A DNA stretch of 64,000 nucleotides from Cheilinus undulatus (lineage: Eukaryota; Chordata; Actinopteri; Labriformes; Labridae), in assembly GCF_018320785.1 (NCBI RefSeq), contig NC_054873.1:35652196-35716195 (forward strand), written 5' to 3'. Both the position numbers and the translations under genes were made by a program. The notes below the pieces were generated by a model that saw only the letters and a program-made list of their open reading frames with translations, ran no database searches and was not told where the DNA came from. This document shows, piece by piece, positions 38,301 to 47,245 of the stretch (position 1 is the stretch's first letter; every line of letters starts with the position of its first letter).

Positions 38301-41300
38301 TTATTTAGGTTTTCCATGCTGCTCAAGAGTCCCTCACAAAGTCCTGCAAATATTGTCCACCTATATGAGTAATATGTATACTCTTTATCAAAATTTGAAG
38401 ACCAGCTGAAAAATTGCAAGAATTTACATTTTGCTCATTTGGATCTTAAGATGGTTCTAAGTAGAGCTTCCAAATGCAAAAAGAAGAAATGGGAGTGAGA
38501 CAAAAAAAATTTGAGTAAGCAATTTATTGAAAACAACAATTAAACTGAAATAGGCTGTTCATCAGTAGATCAAAGGTTTGAGACTAAAAAAATCAAAAAA
38601 CCAAAAACCCCCTCAAAACAGAAATAGAAGTTTCAATAATGAGTAGCTCCACCGTTTTTGATGATCACTTCAAAAATTTGTTTCAGCCTGCTTGATGCAA
38701 GCGTTTCCAGGAGGCTAGCGGGAACATTGCTCCAAGTGGTGAAGCTGGCTTCACGAAGGGCATCCACTGTCTGGAACTGATGTCCATTTTTGTAAACTTC
38801 CCTTGCCATCCGTGCCCAAATGTTCTCAATTGGATTTAGATCAGGGGAACATGATGGTCCAAAAGAGTGACGTTATTCTCCTGGAAGAAGTCCTTTGTCA
38901 GGTGGGCATTGTCAACTGCAGCATTGTCCTGCTGGGAAAAACCCAGTCATTACCACGCAGACGAGGGCCCTCAGTCATGAGGGCTGCCCGCTGCAACATC
39001 TCCACATAGCCAGCCGCCATTTGACGCTCCTGCACAACCTGAAGCTCCATTGTTCCATTGAAGGAAAAAGCACCCCAGCCCCTTCCTCTGTGCCATGTAG
39101 AAAACATCTCCAGTGGGATCTCCTTGTCATGCCAGTAACATTGGAAACCACCAGGACCGTCAAGGTTACATTTTTTCTCATCAAAGAATAGAACTTTCTT
39201 TCACTTTTCAGTTTCCCATGTTTGGTGCTCCCTTACAAAGTCCAAACGGGCAGTTTTGTGGCATTGAAGGAGACAAGACCTTTGAAGACTTTTTTTTTTT
39301 TTTTTTCCAAAGCCCTCCCCCCGCAGATGCCGTCTGATGGTTATTGGGCTGCAGTTGGCACCAATAACGGCCTTAATTTGGGTCGAGGATCATCCCGTGT
39401 CTGGACGAACAGCCAATCAGATCCTTCAGCTCGGCACCTGTGAATTTTTTTGGGCCTTCCACTTGACTTTTTTGTTCCATAACCCTCAGGATCTTTTAAG
39501 AAATTCAAAATGACTGTCTTACTGTGTCCAACCTCAGCAACGATGGCGTGTTGCGAGAAGCCTAGCTTATGCAGCCCAACAATCTGAACACCTTCAAAGA
39601 AAGAAAGCTTTTTTGCCTTTGCCATCAGGAGGACATGACAGTGTGAATACCTGACAGAAAATGACATTGAATCTACATTTTTGTGCAGATTTTGGCTTTT
39701 AAAAGCTGTGGTCTTTAACTTTTAATCAGCTGATGAACAGCCTATTTCAGTTTGATTTTTTTTCAATAAATCGCTAACTCCAAATTTTTTTTTTTTTTGT
39801 CTCTCTGCCAGTTCTTCTTTTTGCATTTTGAAGCTCTACTTCAAACCTTCTTAAGATCCAACAATGCAAAATGTAAATTCTTGCAATTTTTCAGCTGGTC
39901 TTAAAATTTTGATCAACAATGTATTAAGTAAAACGAGGGTGGATGTTAAAGAAAGTCTGTACTGTCATGATAGATTCTATCTCAGCTTTCCTGTAATCAA
40001 CCATCTCTTTCTTCTTAAAAAAGGCCAATTATACATCTGTGTTTCATTACAAGTTTATATTTCAACTTTTTCTTGACTTTTGTTAAAGTAAATAAGCTCT
40101 TCATTGGTCCTCATAGAAACAAGTCGCATTAAAAGATTCAGAATCGCTCACAAGATTAAAGCAATATGGCATGGGAGAAATTTCTGTTGAAGCTTTTGTG
40201 AGGAACTTACAGTCTGTGTTTTGATGTCTCCTCTGGACAAGCTGTACACTCGCCTATCACTTTTTTGGCATTGTTTTCTGTCAGTCACATGGAAGCAACC
40301 AATGATTTAGCGGTAAAACAAGGTCAAAATGATGCCCTGATATGCTTTTCAAATCTTGCTTTGTGCATGTTGAAGTTGTGTTTTCTGACAGTAAATCTCT
40401 TCTTGCTCTTTTAATTGTTGGACTTATCTCTCAACATGTATGTTTGATGGGGGAAATGTACACAAAGTCTGGGTACTGTAAATTGCTTTGTCTAACACCT
40501 ACCCTGTGGCAGTAGCAATACGAATTTCAATCAATAGACTTTGTAAGAGTTTAACAACAATTTATTTGACACATTTTGATGAAAGATAAATGTGCAATGT
40601 CCTTGGTGATTAGACTCCATTGTGATGACTTCATCTACTTGAAGGGTTAGTGAGGCAAACAGCGGGAATAGTATACCCCTATGGAGTCTAGACACTGGTG
40701 TTGGTGTTGATGAGGAGTAGACTTCTGTGGAGCTGGACCAGGGCACCAATGAGGTGGCTTGGAGGAGGAGTTTGAGGTACGCAGGATGAGATGCGCGAAA
40801 AAACCTATGAGGATCTCCACAAGATGCTGATAAACTGAATGGAGGTAGCTGGGGTGGAGGAGGTTTGCAGCATCCACACTGAAATAACATGCTGACTGTT
40901 AGAACAACCAATTTAGAATATGACAGGTGAATGATGATTGATCAAATGAGGTTGTGGCAGAATCGGATTAGCCTAGTACTAAAGAGAGTGAATGCCCATA
41001 ATCAGCTGATCACCAGCATGGTAATAGGGAAAGAATGGAAGAAGGGAGAGATATGAACAAGTGGTAACCAAAGGATGAGTAGAAACAGTCTTTCTGCTTG
41101 AACCCTGACCTCCATTAAAAATAACTGTAGAAAGAATCAGTCTTATCACTGATGGTCTTGTTTGCTTATGTTGGTCTAAATAGCATAATTTCAGCCTGTT
41201 TCAATACAAGTTTGAACTCCTCACAGGAGATGTAATAGGGGTTTCAGCATTTATTTCTTTTGTGTTTGTGTGTAGCACTGGTGGGAGCGTCTGTCTCCAG

Positions 41301-44300
41301 TGCTGTTGTCACTGTGGCATCGTCTGTGTGATGGAGAGCCCTTTCCGGATCAACTACAGCACCTCACTGACTGTAACACCTGGGCATCCAGGTATCAGAC
41401 CTCATTGTCATAATCCACTGTGTCTGAAACTGTGATCTAACTCACATATGGAAAAAGATTGTGAGGAAATAAAAGAATACACAGCAGAGTCCTCTGTGAG
41501 TCCTCTGGCTTCTGGTGTCTCTTGGTTTTTCTACACTAATTTTGATTCTGTGTGCCGTTCAGTTTAGAGAAGGATCCCCTGTCATCGCCTTCAACAGTGC
41601 CTGCAGGCCCGGCTTTACAGCTGGCTGCCTGCTTGCAGTCTGCCTGGCGAGGCTCTGGTTGTAACACCCAGCGCTTCAGCGCTGCTCTTAAAACTCTGAG
41701 ACCAGAGAGGGGCTACCAGAACCAACAGGTGAGCAGCGAGAACCACATCCCCATTAAGAGTCAGTGAAAAACCAGTGAATGTATTACCTCAGAAACTTAG
41801 CCTTTAAATACTTCAAGTCACTTCCTATAACGCCTACTTTACAAACAAGGTTCAATCCAAGTCATGTGGATAATAGCTGCAAAAAAACAGCTGGTAAATT
41901 GTATTAAAAATAAATGAATATTAACATTACAAGGCTAATCGTGTTGATTTTTTACTCAAAGTATGATACACTTAGCTCTTTCTTAGATGCTGTTTTTTTT
42001 CCTTCCATTTAATTTAACCACCAGCTGTAGATACTTTACAAATGATCACTCTTGCTCAAAATAATACAAACTGTTCTGTTTTTTATTTAACTACCCCACA
42101 GAATATGCATTTCAAGTGGTTATAGGCTGATGCTAAGTATACCATTTGTAACTGAGTACCAATGACTTCAACCCTCATGGAAAAAAGTTTATCTTTCTCC
42201 ATTTCTTCCCTGTCATGCTTTAACATTTTACTGTCTCATTTTTTTCTTCCAGTTTCTGGTTTTTCTGTTTTTCCTGAGTGTAAACGACTATCTGTCAGCA
42301 CTCCTGTACCCTCAGGTAACTTCCTTATCAAACAACTTTAGTTTGGGTGTAGTGAAGGAGTCTGCATGACAGATCCTTCTTCCAGCTCCAGCTCAACCTT
42401 AATGAGAGACATTCACTTGTAATTCTGAGTTAGCTGTTTTATTTAGATACATCTTGATTAGCTGCTGCAGTCTGCTTCCAGTCTAACAAGCATCATATGA
42501 GTAGCAAACATTGAACTGTTTTCACCAATGATCCAAAAAGTTCTGCTTAGCAATTTCCATTATTATTTTTTTTGTTTTATTTCAAATAAAGCAAAGGGTA
42601 ATTACAGCAAAAATACACTCTTGATATGACTTTGGCTCTTGTCTAGTGAAATTTAAAAGATAATCAGCAGTTTTTTCAATGCTGAGGTTAATAAAAGAGC
42701 AGAAATTAGCATACAGAAATTCTCATGTTCAATTTTCTCTCTGATTAATCCTGTAGGAGCAGAAACACGAGAAAGCCAGGATTTTATGTACAGAGCTTCT
42801 GCGAGTGTTGGTCCACTCTGCTGACTGGCTGCTCATTTTTAATTTGAATGGTATTCCCTTTTTTATTTAAATGTTTTTACTAGTCATAACATTAAATGAT
42901 TCTTTCATGTGTATATAAATCAGTTAACAATGCTACATTTTTCCACAGCTCTTGATAAAGGTGTTTATCATTTGGTTACATCAGATGAGTTTACCAGGCT
43001 GTTACCTTGGGCCTTTTACAGGTTTGTTTTGCATATAGTGTTTTGAAAAATATTGTATATTCTAATGTAGAGTTGATGTAGTTACTAACTGTAATGATAT
43101 TAAAAGTCTTCCATAACCAAAACTAACAATGGGAATAGGATTGTGTGAGACTGTTGTATGTTTGTATTGCAACGTTTAAAAACAGGTTTTTAATCTGAAA
43201 GTATTTCATGACAGGGTGAGCAAGACTCTGATCGCAGGATCAAATCCCAGTCCTGGTTTTGTTTAGTGCATACTCTGTCTCCCTATGTTTTCTGTCTCTC
43301 TTCAGGTGGCCTATCTTAAGGAAGGTAAACCCCCAAAAATAATTGAAAAAAAAAAAGTTAAAAACCTGGCTCTTAGATCAGATCAAATTTCTTTGCAGCT
43401 GCTGACGGCGATTAAGCTGTGTGTAAGGTGAATGCTGACGAGATTCTGTTTAAAGCAGTCATAGCTAGTGAAAAAATATACTTTTAAAAGTATCTATTTC
43501 CATAGCCACAAAACCAAAGAACCAAATAACAACAGGTCATAACCAGATGTGCAAACATTACTTGCTTATTATCTTTTAAACCATTAAGAATATAACTCAT
43601 AGTCTCTACATCTCAATAGTTTAAAATGCCTAATGCAATTTTTACCACACAGTAATCAACTATTTTATGGTTTTGGTATCCATCTTGTTTTAGTTTGCTT
43701 GATATAAAGACATTGCAGAGCTTTTTAAGGGGGTTTTAATAAAGAATGGTCTTATGGTCCTTTTAAAAGTACTTGGACTGTCAAACTCTATTTTGATGCC
43801 GCTTTGTGCTTTCTGGCAACCTTATTTACATTCTAAATACTCATGTGAATTTTTAAAACAATTTTTCATGCACATCTCACATTTGATACACACCTTTGCC
43901 TTGTGGTAAAACTGCCTTTAAGTCCTGTAAATGACTGGAAAATGCCTGGCTAAATTCTGGTTAAAAAAATAAATAAATAAATAAAAAAAGCAGATTTTAG
44001 CTCAGAGCTAAAAACAGACCTATATTTCCCTATGTGCATTTAGGCTGCTGCTCCAGCAGAGTGCTGAAATGTGTCAGAGAGCTGTGAGCTGTCCGGGGTT
44101 CCTCCATACAGCCGTTCTCTGCTACATCAATCTGCTGACACTTTTCCTTGAAGGACACAGACTTGCACCAACCTCTCCTGACCACCAGGTGACAGCTCCA
44201 GATAATGCTGTATCTCAGTGTGGACATGTTTTGTGATGTCACACGTTTTAAAGTCTGAATTTTTCTATCAGATGGAGTCTTTCCAGATTCTGAGGGAGGC

Positions 44301-44597
44301 CAAGCAGTTTCTTCTAAGAGTGATATCACAGACGTCTCCAACTGCTCTGTCCTCCAGCCAGCTCAGACAGGTAACCAGCACACAAATGGAGCTCACACTA
44401 CTTGTTCATTTTTGTCTTCTGGTAAGATTTCTTATCACTGGCGTCTCACTCAAACTCTCCTGTCTTCATGCTGCTCTGTGGTGTGTTTTCTGGTCCAGCT
44501 GCAGTCCCAGTGTGCAGAGCTGGACCCAGAGGTGGCAGCAGCTCTCTCGGTGCAGCTTCACTCTGACAGCCACAGTCCAGAGATGGACTTCCTCTGA
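12658..44597 (+). CDS. fanca: Fanconi anaemia group A protein, 42 coding exons
   Basis: FANCA is the large alpha-helical scaffold of the nuclear Fanconi anaemia core complex, which ubiquitinates FANCD2/FANCI during interstrand cross-link repair. I traced 42 exons, each with GT/AG borders and compatible phase: 4347 nt including stop, 1448 aa, against 1455 in human. Matching stretches run along the whole protein: [12 protein letters not shown] (N-terminal basic region), [115 protein letters not shown] and the acidic C-terminal region [11 protein letters not shown]. The ATG at 12658 is the only start in phase with exon 2. No frameshift or internal stop was found. A convergent znf276 follows. Exon coordinates are given in the block entries. 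Confidence is high for identity and slightly lower for single borders. Confidence 0.95.
14306..17027 (+). other. fanca intron 4
   Basis: This 2.7-kb intron is AT-rich. The recognised content is the hAT MITE at 15891-16290. Sequence at about 14395-14475 (CCAAACTTTTACCTGAGGCC and neighbours) may be a repeat terminus but could not be named. Open frames at 14760-15011, 15018-15224 and 16731-16997 show no family resemblance. Confidence 0.6.
15891..16290. mobile_element. hAT-type MITE in fanca intron 4
   Basis: The element starts TAGGGATGCACGATAT and ends ATCGTGTATCCCTA, an imperfect terminal inverted repeat. The inner ends are rich in GATAT/CGATATC words, typical of a common fish hAT MITE. The flanks CTCCACAC (15883-15890) and CTCCAAAC (16291-16298) look like an 8-bp target duplication with one mismatch. 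Confidence 0.8.
17028..19911 (+). CDS. fanca: fanca exons 5-9
   Basis: Exon 5 is 17028-17123 ([15 protein letters not shown]...). Exon 6 is 17410-17483 ([15 protein letters not shown]...). Exon 7 is 19178-19284 ([15 protein letters not shown]...). Exon 8 is 19560-19670 ([17 protein letters not shown]...). Exon 9 is 19848-19911 ([16 protein letters not shown]...). Phases run 0, 2, 1, 1, 2. The match to human is in helix pattern and in short words such as the VLRGF-like VLVGTGF, so this is the least conserved part of the N-terminal half. Confidence 0.85.
17795..17960. repeat. hAT-MITE fragment in fanca intron 6
   Basis: Words such as TGTTACTTTTATTTGAGTAG and GTACTTTTACTT repeat here, as in the interior of the element at 8017-8597. 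No terminus or target duplication is left. Confidence 0.5.
18111..18655 (+). mobile_element. tRNA-derived SINE, split by a second SINE
   Basis: The 5' part (18111-18229) starts GGCAGCAGTAGCTCAGT, a tRNA-like A-box head, with a B-box-like GGTTCCAGTCCC. The 3' part (18434-18655) holds the conserved GAGGTGCCCTCGGCCAAGGC, CCCTCACCCTGACATCTCTC and a tail ending AAATTGTATTTCACTTTA. Together they match a SINE common in percomorph genomes. The element is interrupted at 18230-18416. Confidence 0.82.
18230..18416 (-). mobile_element. Second tRNA-derived SINE, nested, minus strand
   Basis: Read on the - strand, it starts GGGGCGCACAGATGGTTGAG, carries a tRNA B-box-like GGTTCAAATCC, then GTCTCTCCCCACTCTCTC, and ends in an A-rich tail. 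It is flanked by an imperfect duplication of about 17 bp (AAGTGCCAGTTAACCTCC at 18212-18229; AATGCCAGTTCACTTCC at 18417-18433), as expected for LINE-mediated insertion. Related copies lie at 28812-28975, 43212-43350 and 61606-61740. Confidence 0.85.
19912..21327 (+). other. fanca intron 9
   Basis: About 1.4 kb with no recognised mobile element or exon. The minus frames at 20153-20371 and 20992-21192 have no family resemblance. Confidence 0.5.
21328..24476 (+). CDS. fanca: fanca exons 10-16
   Basis: Exon 10 is 21328-21440 ([12 protein letters not shown]... [10 protein letters not shown]). Exon 11 is 21574-21650 ([17 protein letters not shown]). Exon 12 is 22893-23034 ([14 protein letters not shown]...). 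Exon 13 is 23357-23490 ([14 protein letters not shown]... SYNEWFK). Exon 14 is 23862-23972 ([16 protein letters not shown]...). Exon 15 is 24199-24294 ([15 protein letters not shown]...). Exon 16 is 24414-24476 ([16 protein letters not shown]). This is the best-conserved block: [15 protein letters not shown] and AKTRLADLK are nearly identical to the human protein. Confidence 0.94.
22245..22792 (-). mobile_element. Tc1 deletion derivative, copy 1 (fanca intron 11)
   Basis: This 548-bp element has termini TACAGTGTTTAACAAATTTA and TTTGTTAAGCGCTGTA. On the - strand it keeps only the first codons of a Tc1-type transposase ([18 protein letters not shown]... AGWSFE) beginning near 22364, which then run directly into the terminal repeat. 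A copy of nearly the same length and structure lies at 54353-54899. It is non-autonomous. Confidence 0.85.
25068..25546. mobile_element. hAT-like MITE in fanca intron 16
   Basis: It starts TAGAGGTGGGAATCTTTAGG and ends CCCATCTCTA. The subterminal regions carry CGATTTGATTTGATTA and TAAGAATCGATTC, characteristic of another common fish hAT MITE. The flanks (GGTAGGTAG / GGTTGGTGG) are similar but not an exact duplication. Confidence 0.72.
25547..27110 (+). other. Rest of fanca intron 16
   Basis: AT-rich sequence without a recognised exon or element. The frame at 26697-26912 is not supported by splice signals or similarity. Confidence 0.5.
27111..28078 (+). CDS. fanca: fanca exons 17-21
   Basis: Exon 17 is 27111-27193 ([18 protein letters not shown]). 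Exon 18 is 27297-27357 ([17 protein letters not shown]). Exon 19 is 27466-27515 ([16 protein letters not shown]). Exon 20 is 27612-27682 ([17 protein letters not shown]). Exon 21 is 27980-28078 ([18 protein letters not shown]). Five short exons are clustered within 1 kb. The joined sequence reads straight through the human-like segment [13 protein letters not shown], confirming the phase-2 junction of exons 17 and 18. Confidence 0.92.
28812..28975 (+). mobile_element. tRNA-derived SINE copy in fanca intron 21
   Basis: The sequence GGTTAGATTGCGCC, a B-box-like TGAGTTTAGATTC, CCATGTGTCTCTACACCACT and the A-rich AAAAAGCCCCAAAAAGATC place this copy in the same family as 18230-18416, here on the + strand. 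Confidence 0.65.
29513..33740 (+). CDS. fanca: fanca exons 22-29
   Basis: Exon 22 is 29513-29646 ([18 protein letters not shown]...). Exon 23 is 29777-29847 ([13 protein letters not shown]...). Exon 24 is 30192-30291 ([15 protein letters not shown]...). Exon 25 is 30398-30585 ([19 protein letters not shown]...). Exon 26 is 30700-30796 ([15 protein letters not shown]...). Exon 27 is 33099-33302 ([16 protein letters not shown]...). Exon 28 is 33431-33504 ([14 protein letters not shown]...). Exon 29 is 33609-33740 ([15 protein letters not shown]...). The exon 29 acceptor is an unusual AAAG chosen over a stronger CAG four bases downstream because only it keeps the frame. Confidence 0.9.
31266..31692. 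mobile_element. Inverted-repeat element with CCCCTT-rich ends
   Basis: The left end reads AGGTCACCCTTCCCCTTGCC and the right end AAGGGGTGAAATGGGATTGACCTT, an imperfect inverted repeat (shared outer AGGTCA). The interior repeats AGCCCTTG/AAGGG words. There is no coding capacity. It appears to have inserted into an older element (see intron 26). The superfamily is unclear. Confidence 0.5.
31962..32478. mobile_element. Palindromic MITE family A, copy 1 (intron 26)
   Basis: It begins TAACCTGACACCCCAGATGG, includes ACACATCCATCTGG and GGGAAAGGGCAGAGCC, and ends ATCCATCTGCTTTACAAGGTTA. The flanks ACTAACAGT (31953-31961) and ACCAACAGT (32479-32487) form a 9-bp duplication with one mismatch. It is non-coding. 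Confidence 0.75.
34134..34688. mobile_element. Palindromic MITE family A, copy 2 (intron 29)
   Basis: Same ends as copy 1 (TAACCTGGCAAGCCAGATGG ... CATCTGCTTTGCAAGGTTA) and the same internal GGGAAAGGGCAGAGCCTTTG and TGTTCTGTCTGTCACATC words. The possible 9-bp flanks match at six positions. Confidence 0.75.
34915..35120. mobile_element. Palindromic MITE family A, copy 3, decayed
   Basis: Begins TAACCCAGCACACCAG and shares ATCTGGAAAACCTCTCAT, GGGAAGGGAAGGACTTTT and GAACGTTCTGTTTGTCGCA with copies 1 and 2, but is more diverged. Its right end could not be placed. Confidence 0.5.
35542..36040. mobile_element. Mariner-like MITE in fanca intron 29
   Basis: The 499-bp element has 26-bp terminal inverted repeats: CACTGCTCAAAAAATAAAGG at the left, and the complement of TTTTTTGAGCAGTG at the right, each followed inward by GGGAACAC. 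A TA dinucleotide follows the right end. It has no credible coding region. This terminus is widespread in fish genomes. Confidence 0.8.
36597..38275 (+). CDS. fanca: fanca exons 30-34
   Basis: Exon 30 is 36597-36675 ([15 protein letters not shown]... DILSRLQ). Exon 31 is 36774-36949 ([15 protein letters not shown]... [10 protein letters not shown]). Exon 32 is 37746-37851 ([17 protein letters not shown]...). Exon 33 is 37992-38051 ([18 protein letters not shown]). Exon 34 is 38171-38275 ([15 protein letters not shown]...). The direct join of exons 31 and 32 (NSWNR/VLLTLP) aligns with the human segment without a gap. Exon 30 has a tandem NAGNAG acceptor at 36594-36599. Confidence 0.88.
37386..37610. 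repeat. Repeat segment in fanca intron 31
   Basis: A block with AGCCTTTATTGTAATG and ACATGTTTCGACCAATTTGG followed by TCTTTGTCAGGGCTGA is a terminus seen in many dispersed vertebrate repeats. I cannot name the family. Confidence 0.4.
38378..39921 (-). mobile_element. Decayed full-length Tc1-like transposon in fanca intron 34
   Basis: Long inverted ends (about 200 bp) share AAGACCAGCTGAAAAATTGC at the left and, on the complement, AAAATTTTAAGACCAGCTG at the right. The - strand carries a broken transposase: the start [18 protein letters not shown] and the GRPKKI linker are readable at 39341-39625, and later pieces at 38898-39184 correspond to the catalytic half but are in shifted frames. Several stops and frameshifts show that it is dead. 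Confidence 0.82.
40540..41110. other. Right part of fanca intron 34, possible repeat
   Basis: The minus frames at 40531-40911 and 40647-40877 overlap and neither is supported. Sequence 40850-41110 shares scattered words with 8664-8930 (CTGGGGTGGA, TGAATGATGATTGAT, ACAGTCTTTCTGCTTGAAC), suggesting a diverged dispersed repeat. Confidence 0.35.
41276..44597 (+). CDS. fanca: fanca exons 35-42 and stop codon
   Basis: Exon 35 is 41276-41391 ([17 protein letters not shown]). Exon 36 is 41563-41728 ([15 protein letters not shown]...). Exon 37 is 42253-42315 ([16 protein letters not shown]). Exon 38 is 42757-42850 ([15 protein letters not shown]). Exon 39 is 42949-43021 ([17 protein letters not shown]). 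Exon 40 is 44044-44188 ([15 protein letters not shown]...). Exon 41 is 44272-44370 ([15 protein letters not shown]). Exon 42 is 44499-44597, ending ...HSPEMDFL and TGA. The VFLFFLSV helix and LPWAFYS correspond to the conserved C-terminal Fanconi_A region. Confidence 0.9.
43212..43350 (+). mobile_element. SINE fragment in fanca intron 39
   Basis: A B-box-like GGATCAAATCCCAG, a CTCTGTCTCCCTATG stretch and a tail AAAAAAAAAAGTTAAAA match the minor SINE family of 18230-18416, truncated at its 5' end. Confidence 0.5.
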
Positions 44598-44910
44598 ACA
44601 GCTGCACACTGCCGTTCTAGATAAGACTGTCAACAGCAAACAGCTACATCCTTCATATCTCTCCTCTCTTTTATATTACGACAGGTTCTTCATGTGTTCT
44701 GTGTTAATGTTCCTGTGGTATTATTTATGTATCTGTTCAGATACTACTAAGAAAGAGTGAAAAAAATGTTCATACTCATCTTTGTAAAAACATTTTTACA
44801 TTTATTTACATGTTTGGACTATTTTACATACATGTACATCTGAAGCCCTTCCTACTATTCGCTATTAAGAGAACTGAGTGCTGTAACAAGTTCATAAGAA
44901 ACAGAGAAAT

Positions 44911-44916
44911 AATAAA
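44911..44916 (+). terminator. fanca: Poly(A) signal, probable fanca 3' end
   Basis: AATAAA lies 314 bases after the fanca stop codon, the first canonical signal in this direction. The 3' UTR would then be short and would end well before the convergent znf276 transcript. Confidence 0.5.
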
Positions 44917-45149
44917 ACTGAATGTTGTTGGAAATGATTCTGTACAACTCTCTGCACTGCAAGGAGGTTACACCACAGATACAGGGGCTTTATTTTAGAA
45001 TATTGCATTATGGGACTTGTGGTTTTCCCTCCTCAAATGGTAGTTTTCAAAGATCTCCCAAAATCAAACTATTTTTTAAACATTTGGTGCCTCCACTCTG
45101 GCAACAGCTGGGACCGCAGGTGTTATGTTTCTGTGTTGTCTGTCCAGCC

Positions 45150-45515
45150 AAACCATTCTTGGGACACTTTGAGAACTTCTTCAAATTTTGAAAAATGTCC
45201 ACTCTGAATGAAGGATAAACTGAGGAAATTAGGAGGTCAAAGGTCAGGGTTATTGGGCCTCATGTTAGTCCCTTACTAGTGAACATAGTATTTCTAGAAT
45301 ATCCTGCTGGATTTTTCTTCGAAACTTTTCACAAATATCCACTCTGACTCAAAATGAATTGAAGGCATTTTGGATTTCCTCAGATTTTGTGAACACAACT
45401 TTCAAGAATTTATTTAATGATGTTTGTGAAACCTGGCACAAACCTGCACTTGGACACGAGTGTGAACTGGTAAGATTTTGCAGGTCAAGGGTCACTGTGA
45501 CCTCGTACCATACTG
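45150..45515. repeat. Decayed tandem repeat with nuclear-receptor-like motifs
   Basis: About three diverged units of roughly 120-140 bp share TTCAAATTTTG / CTTTTCACAAATATCC, CCACTCTGA and GGTCAAAGGTCA-type words. Unit 1 has AGGTCAAAGGTCA (45234-45246), a perfect DR1 of AGGTCA half-sites. A later unit has AGGTCAAGGGTCA (45482-45494) overlapping GGTCACTGTGACC (45490-45502), a perfect palindromic estrogen-response-type element. Such repeats are common in fish, so function is not implied. Confidence 0.6.
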
Positions 45516-45884
45516 CAGCATGATCCACCACTTAACTTTCACTGTCCAGCATTGTATAACTTCTGGAAAAGTCACTTGATGCATTGACATATCAGAATCA
45601 TTTCCACTCCTCCATAGGGTGTCACATGTAATCATTTAAAATAATACTGACTGGTTTCTTTTGTAAAACCACAGTCGTAAAACTGGCTGCACTTCAAAAT
45701 GAAACTCAGGTTAATAAGGGCATTTTTGACAGCTTAGCTTGCTATCGTATTAAAAAGTTTTCTATGTTGCGACCCATTTCTGCCACTTTAAAAAAAGAAA
45801 AAAACACAAAAGTTGGGCAGTTATTAAAAATATTAAATATTAGGTCAAAATCCTTTCATTAAAAGTCAGAAGTATGACATAGCA

Positions 45885-46060
45885 GGAGTAGAAAGTAACT
45901 AATTGCATTTACTCAAGTTACTGCAATTGAGTACCTTTTTTGTGCACTCGTACTTTAATTAAATTCTAAAATCACTACTTTTACTTTTACTTAAGTGTAT
46001 TTTTATGGGAAGTATTGTACTTCACTACATTTTGAAAATTTTTGAGGACTGAGTAAAAAA
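45885..46060. repeat. hAT-MITE end fragment
   Basis: GGAGTAGAAAGTAACTAATT, TTTACTCAAGTTACTG and later CACTACTTTTACTTTTAC match the left half of the element at 8017-8597. The right half is absent. Confidence 0.6.
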
Positions 46061-46970
46061 TTAATGAGGTGGTAAGCCATTAAAGAAGAGATAAATGTCT
46101 GTATTATGGTTGTCATTATTATAAGTGGTTGAAATTATGAGCTTTAAAGTTAGAATTTTGACCTATAACATTAGTATGAAGTACTTATTCTAATGTCTAT
46201 TTATATCATATCAGCTTTTGGTCTCATAATTTTGGCTCCTAACTCATAATTATACATTTTTTATCTTATAATTATTCATTTTAATCTCATAATTCTGACT
46301 GTTTATCTCACACTGCAAACTTTCTTTCATATTATCATGACTTGCTATCTCAAAACTTCGACTTGGTGTCATTATCATGACTTACTTTCTCATAATTTCG
46401 ATTTAAGATTTTTGTTTTTAATAATTACCTGTGACACTTTTTTTAAGTAGCAGGGGTTAGCTTGCATAAACACTTGTGTTGTAAAAACTGTTTTCACTTT
46501 AAATACCTGCTGACAAAGAAACTATGACCCTAAGGCCCCTAATGCCCCACAGCTTCAGGATGCTCAGACACATTTATCTATTTCGCATCTGAAAATTTCA
46601 GCTGTTTTCCTGTAAAATTGGTTCCCAACTTTATTTCCTTTGTGTCTCCCCACACATAAAAAGTTAGGCTCCCCAAGGACCAACATGGAAAAATGTAAGA
46701 TATTTTTAATTATTTTCATTGATAAAATCCAAACAGAATATGCTTACAAGCATGTGCTTGGCAAAATACGTATGAACTATGATGTGTCTCATGAGCAGAC
46801 AGAGACCCTGGGGTCTGAAGATCTTTGGGGAGGGCAAAGGGCTCTCAGGTTGGGAACCAACATCCTACAAAATGATGAATTGAAACTTACATACATTAAA
46901 GGGTAATTCTGGTCAACCTTGGTCCACAATTGACACATTTTCATAATGCATAGTTAAACTCAGGTCTGTT
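46061..46970. other. Spacer between fanca and znf276
   Basis: AT-rich, with several CATAATT / CTCATAAT words near 46220-46400 suggesting a diverged simple repeat. The frame at 46640-46906 is unsupported. TTTATT at 46630-46635 is an alternative - strand poly(A) signal for znf276. Confidence 0.45.
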
Positions 46971-46971
46971 T

Positions 46972-47245
46972 GGTGGGGGAGTGGTTGGTACTGACTCCTC
47001 ACAGCTGGAATGGTTCTGGTTCAAATCTCTGTCTTTATAGTCCGTTTCTTTTTGGTAATTAAATAATCTCCTTGTGACTCTAAGGTGACTGTGTAAATGT
47101 CAGTACTATTGTCTTTCTCTATGAGTCAGCCTTTTTACTGATTACCAGCCTGTCCATGGTGTACCCAGCTTCTCACAACGACAACTGTGATCATCTAAAA
47201 CCCCCCGGGACCCTGCACAAGATAAGCAGTATAGATAAATGGCTG
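46972..47245 (+). mobile_element. Degenerate tRNA-derived SINE
   Basis: GTGGTTGGTACTGACTCCTC, a B-box-like GGTTCAAATC, TGTGACTCTAAGGTGACTG, TCTATGAGTCAGCC and a tail GATAAGCAGTATAGATAAATGG follow in the order of a fish SINE whose consensus I recall. It is diverged and has lost much of its middle. Confidence 0.6.

Noticed and set aside
39222-39443. Plus frames across 38800-39440.
   Set aside because: They are the antisense of the decayed Tc1 transposase at 38378-39921.
44218-44760. 180-aa + frame over the fanca 3' end.
   Set aside because: It is mostly an off-phase read of exons 41-42 and the introns between them.
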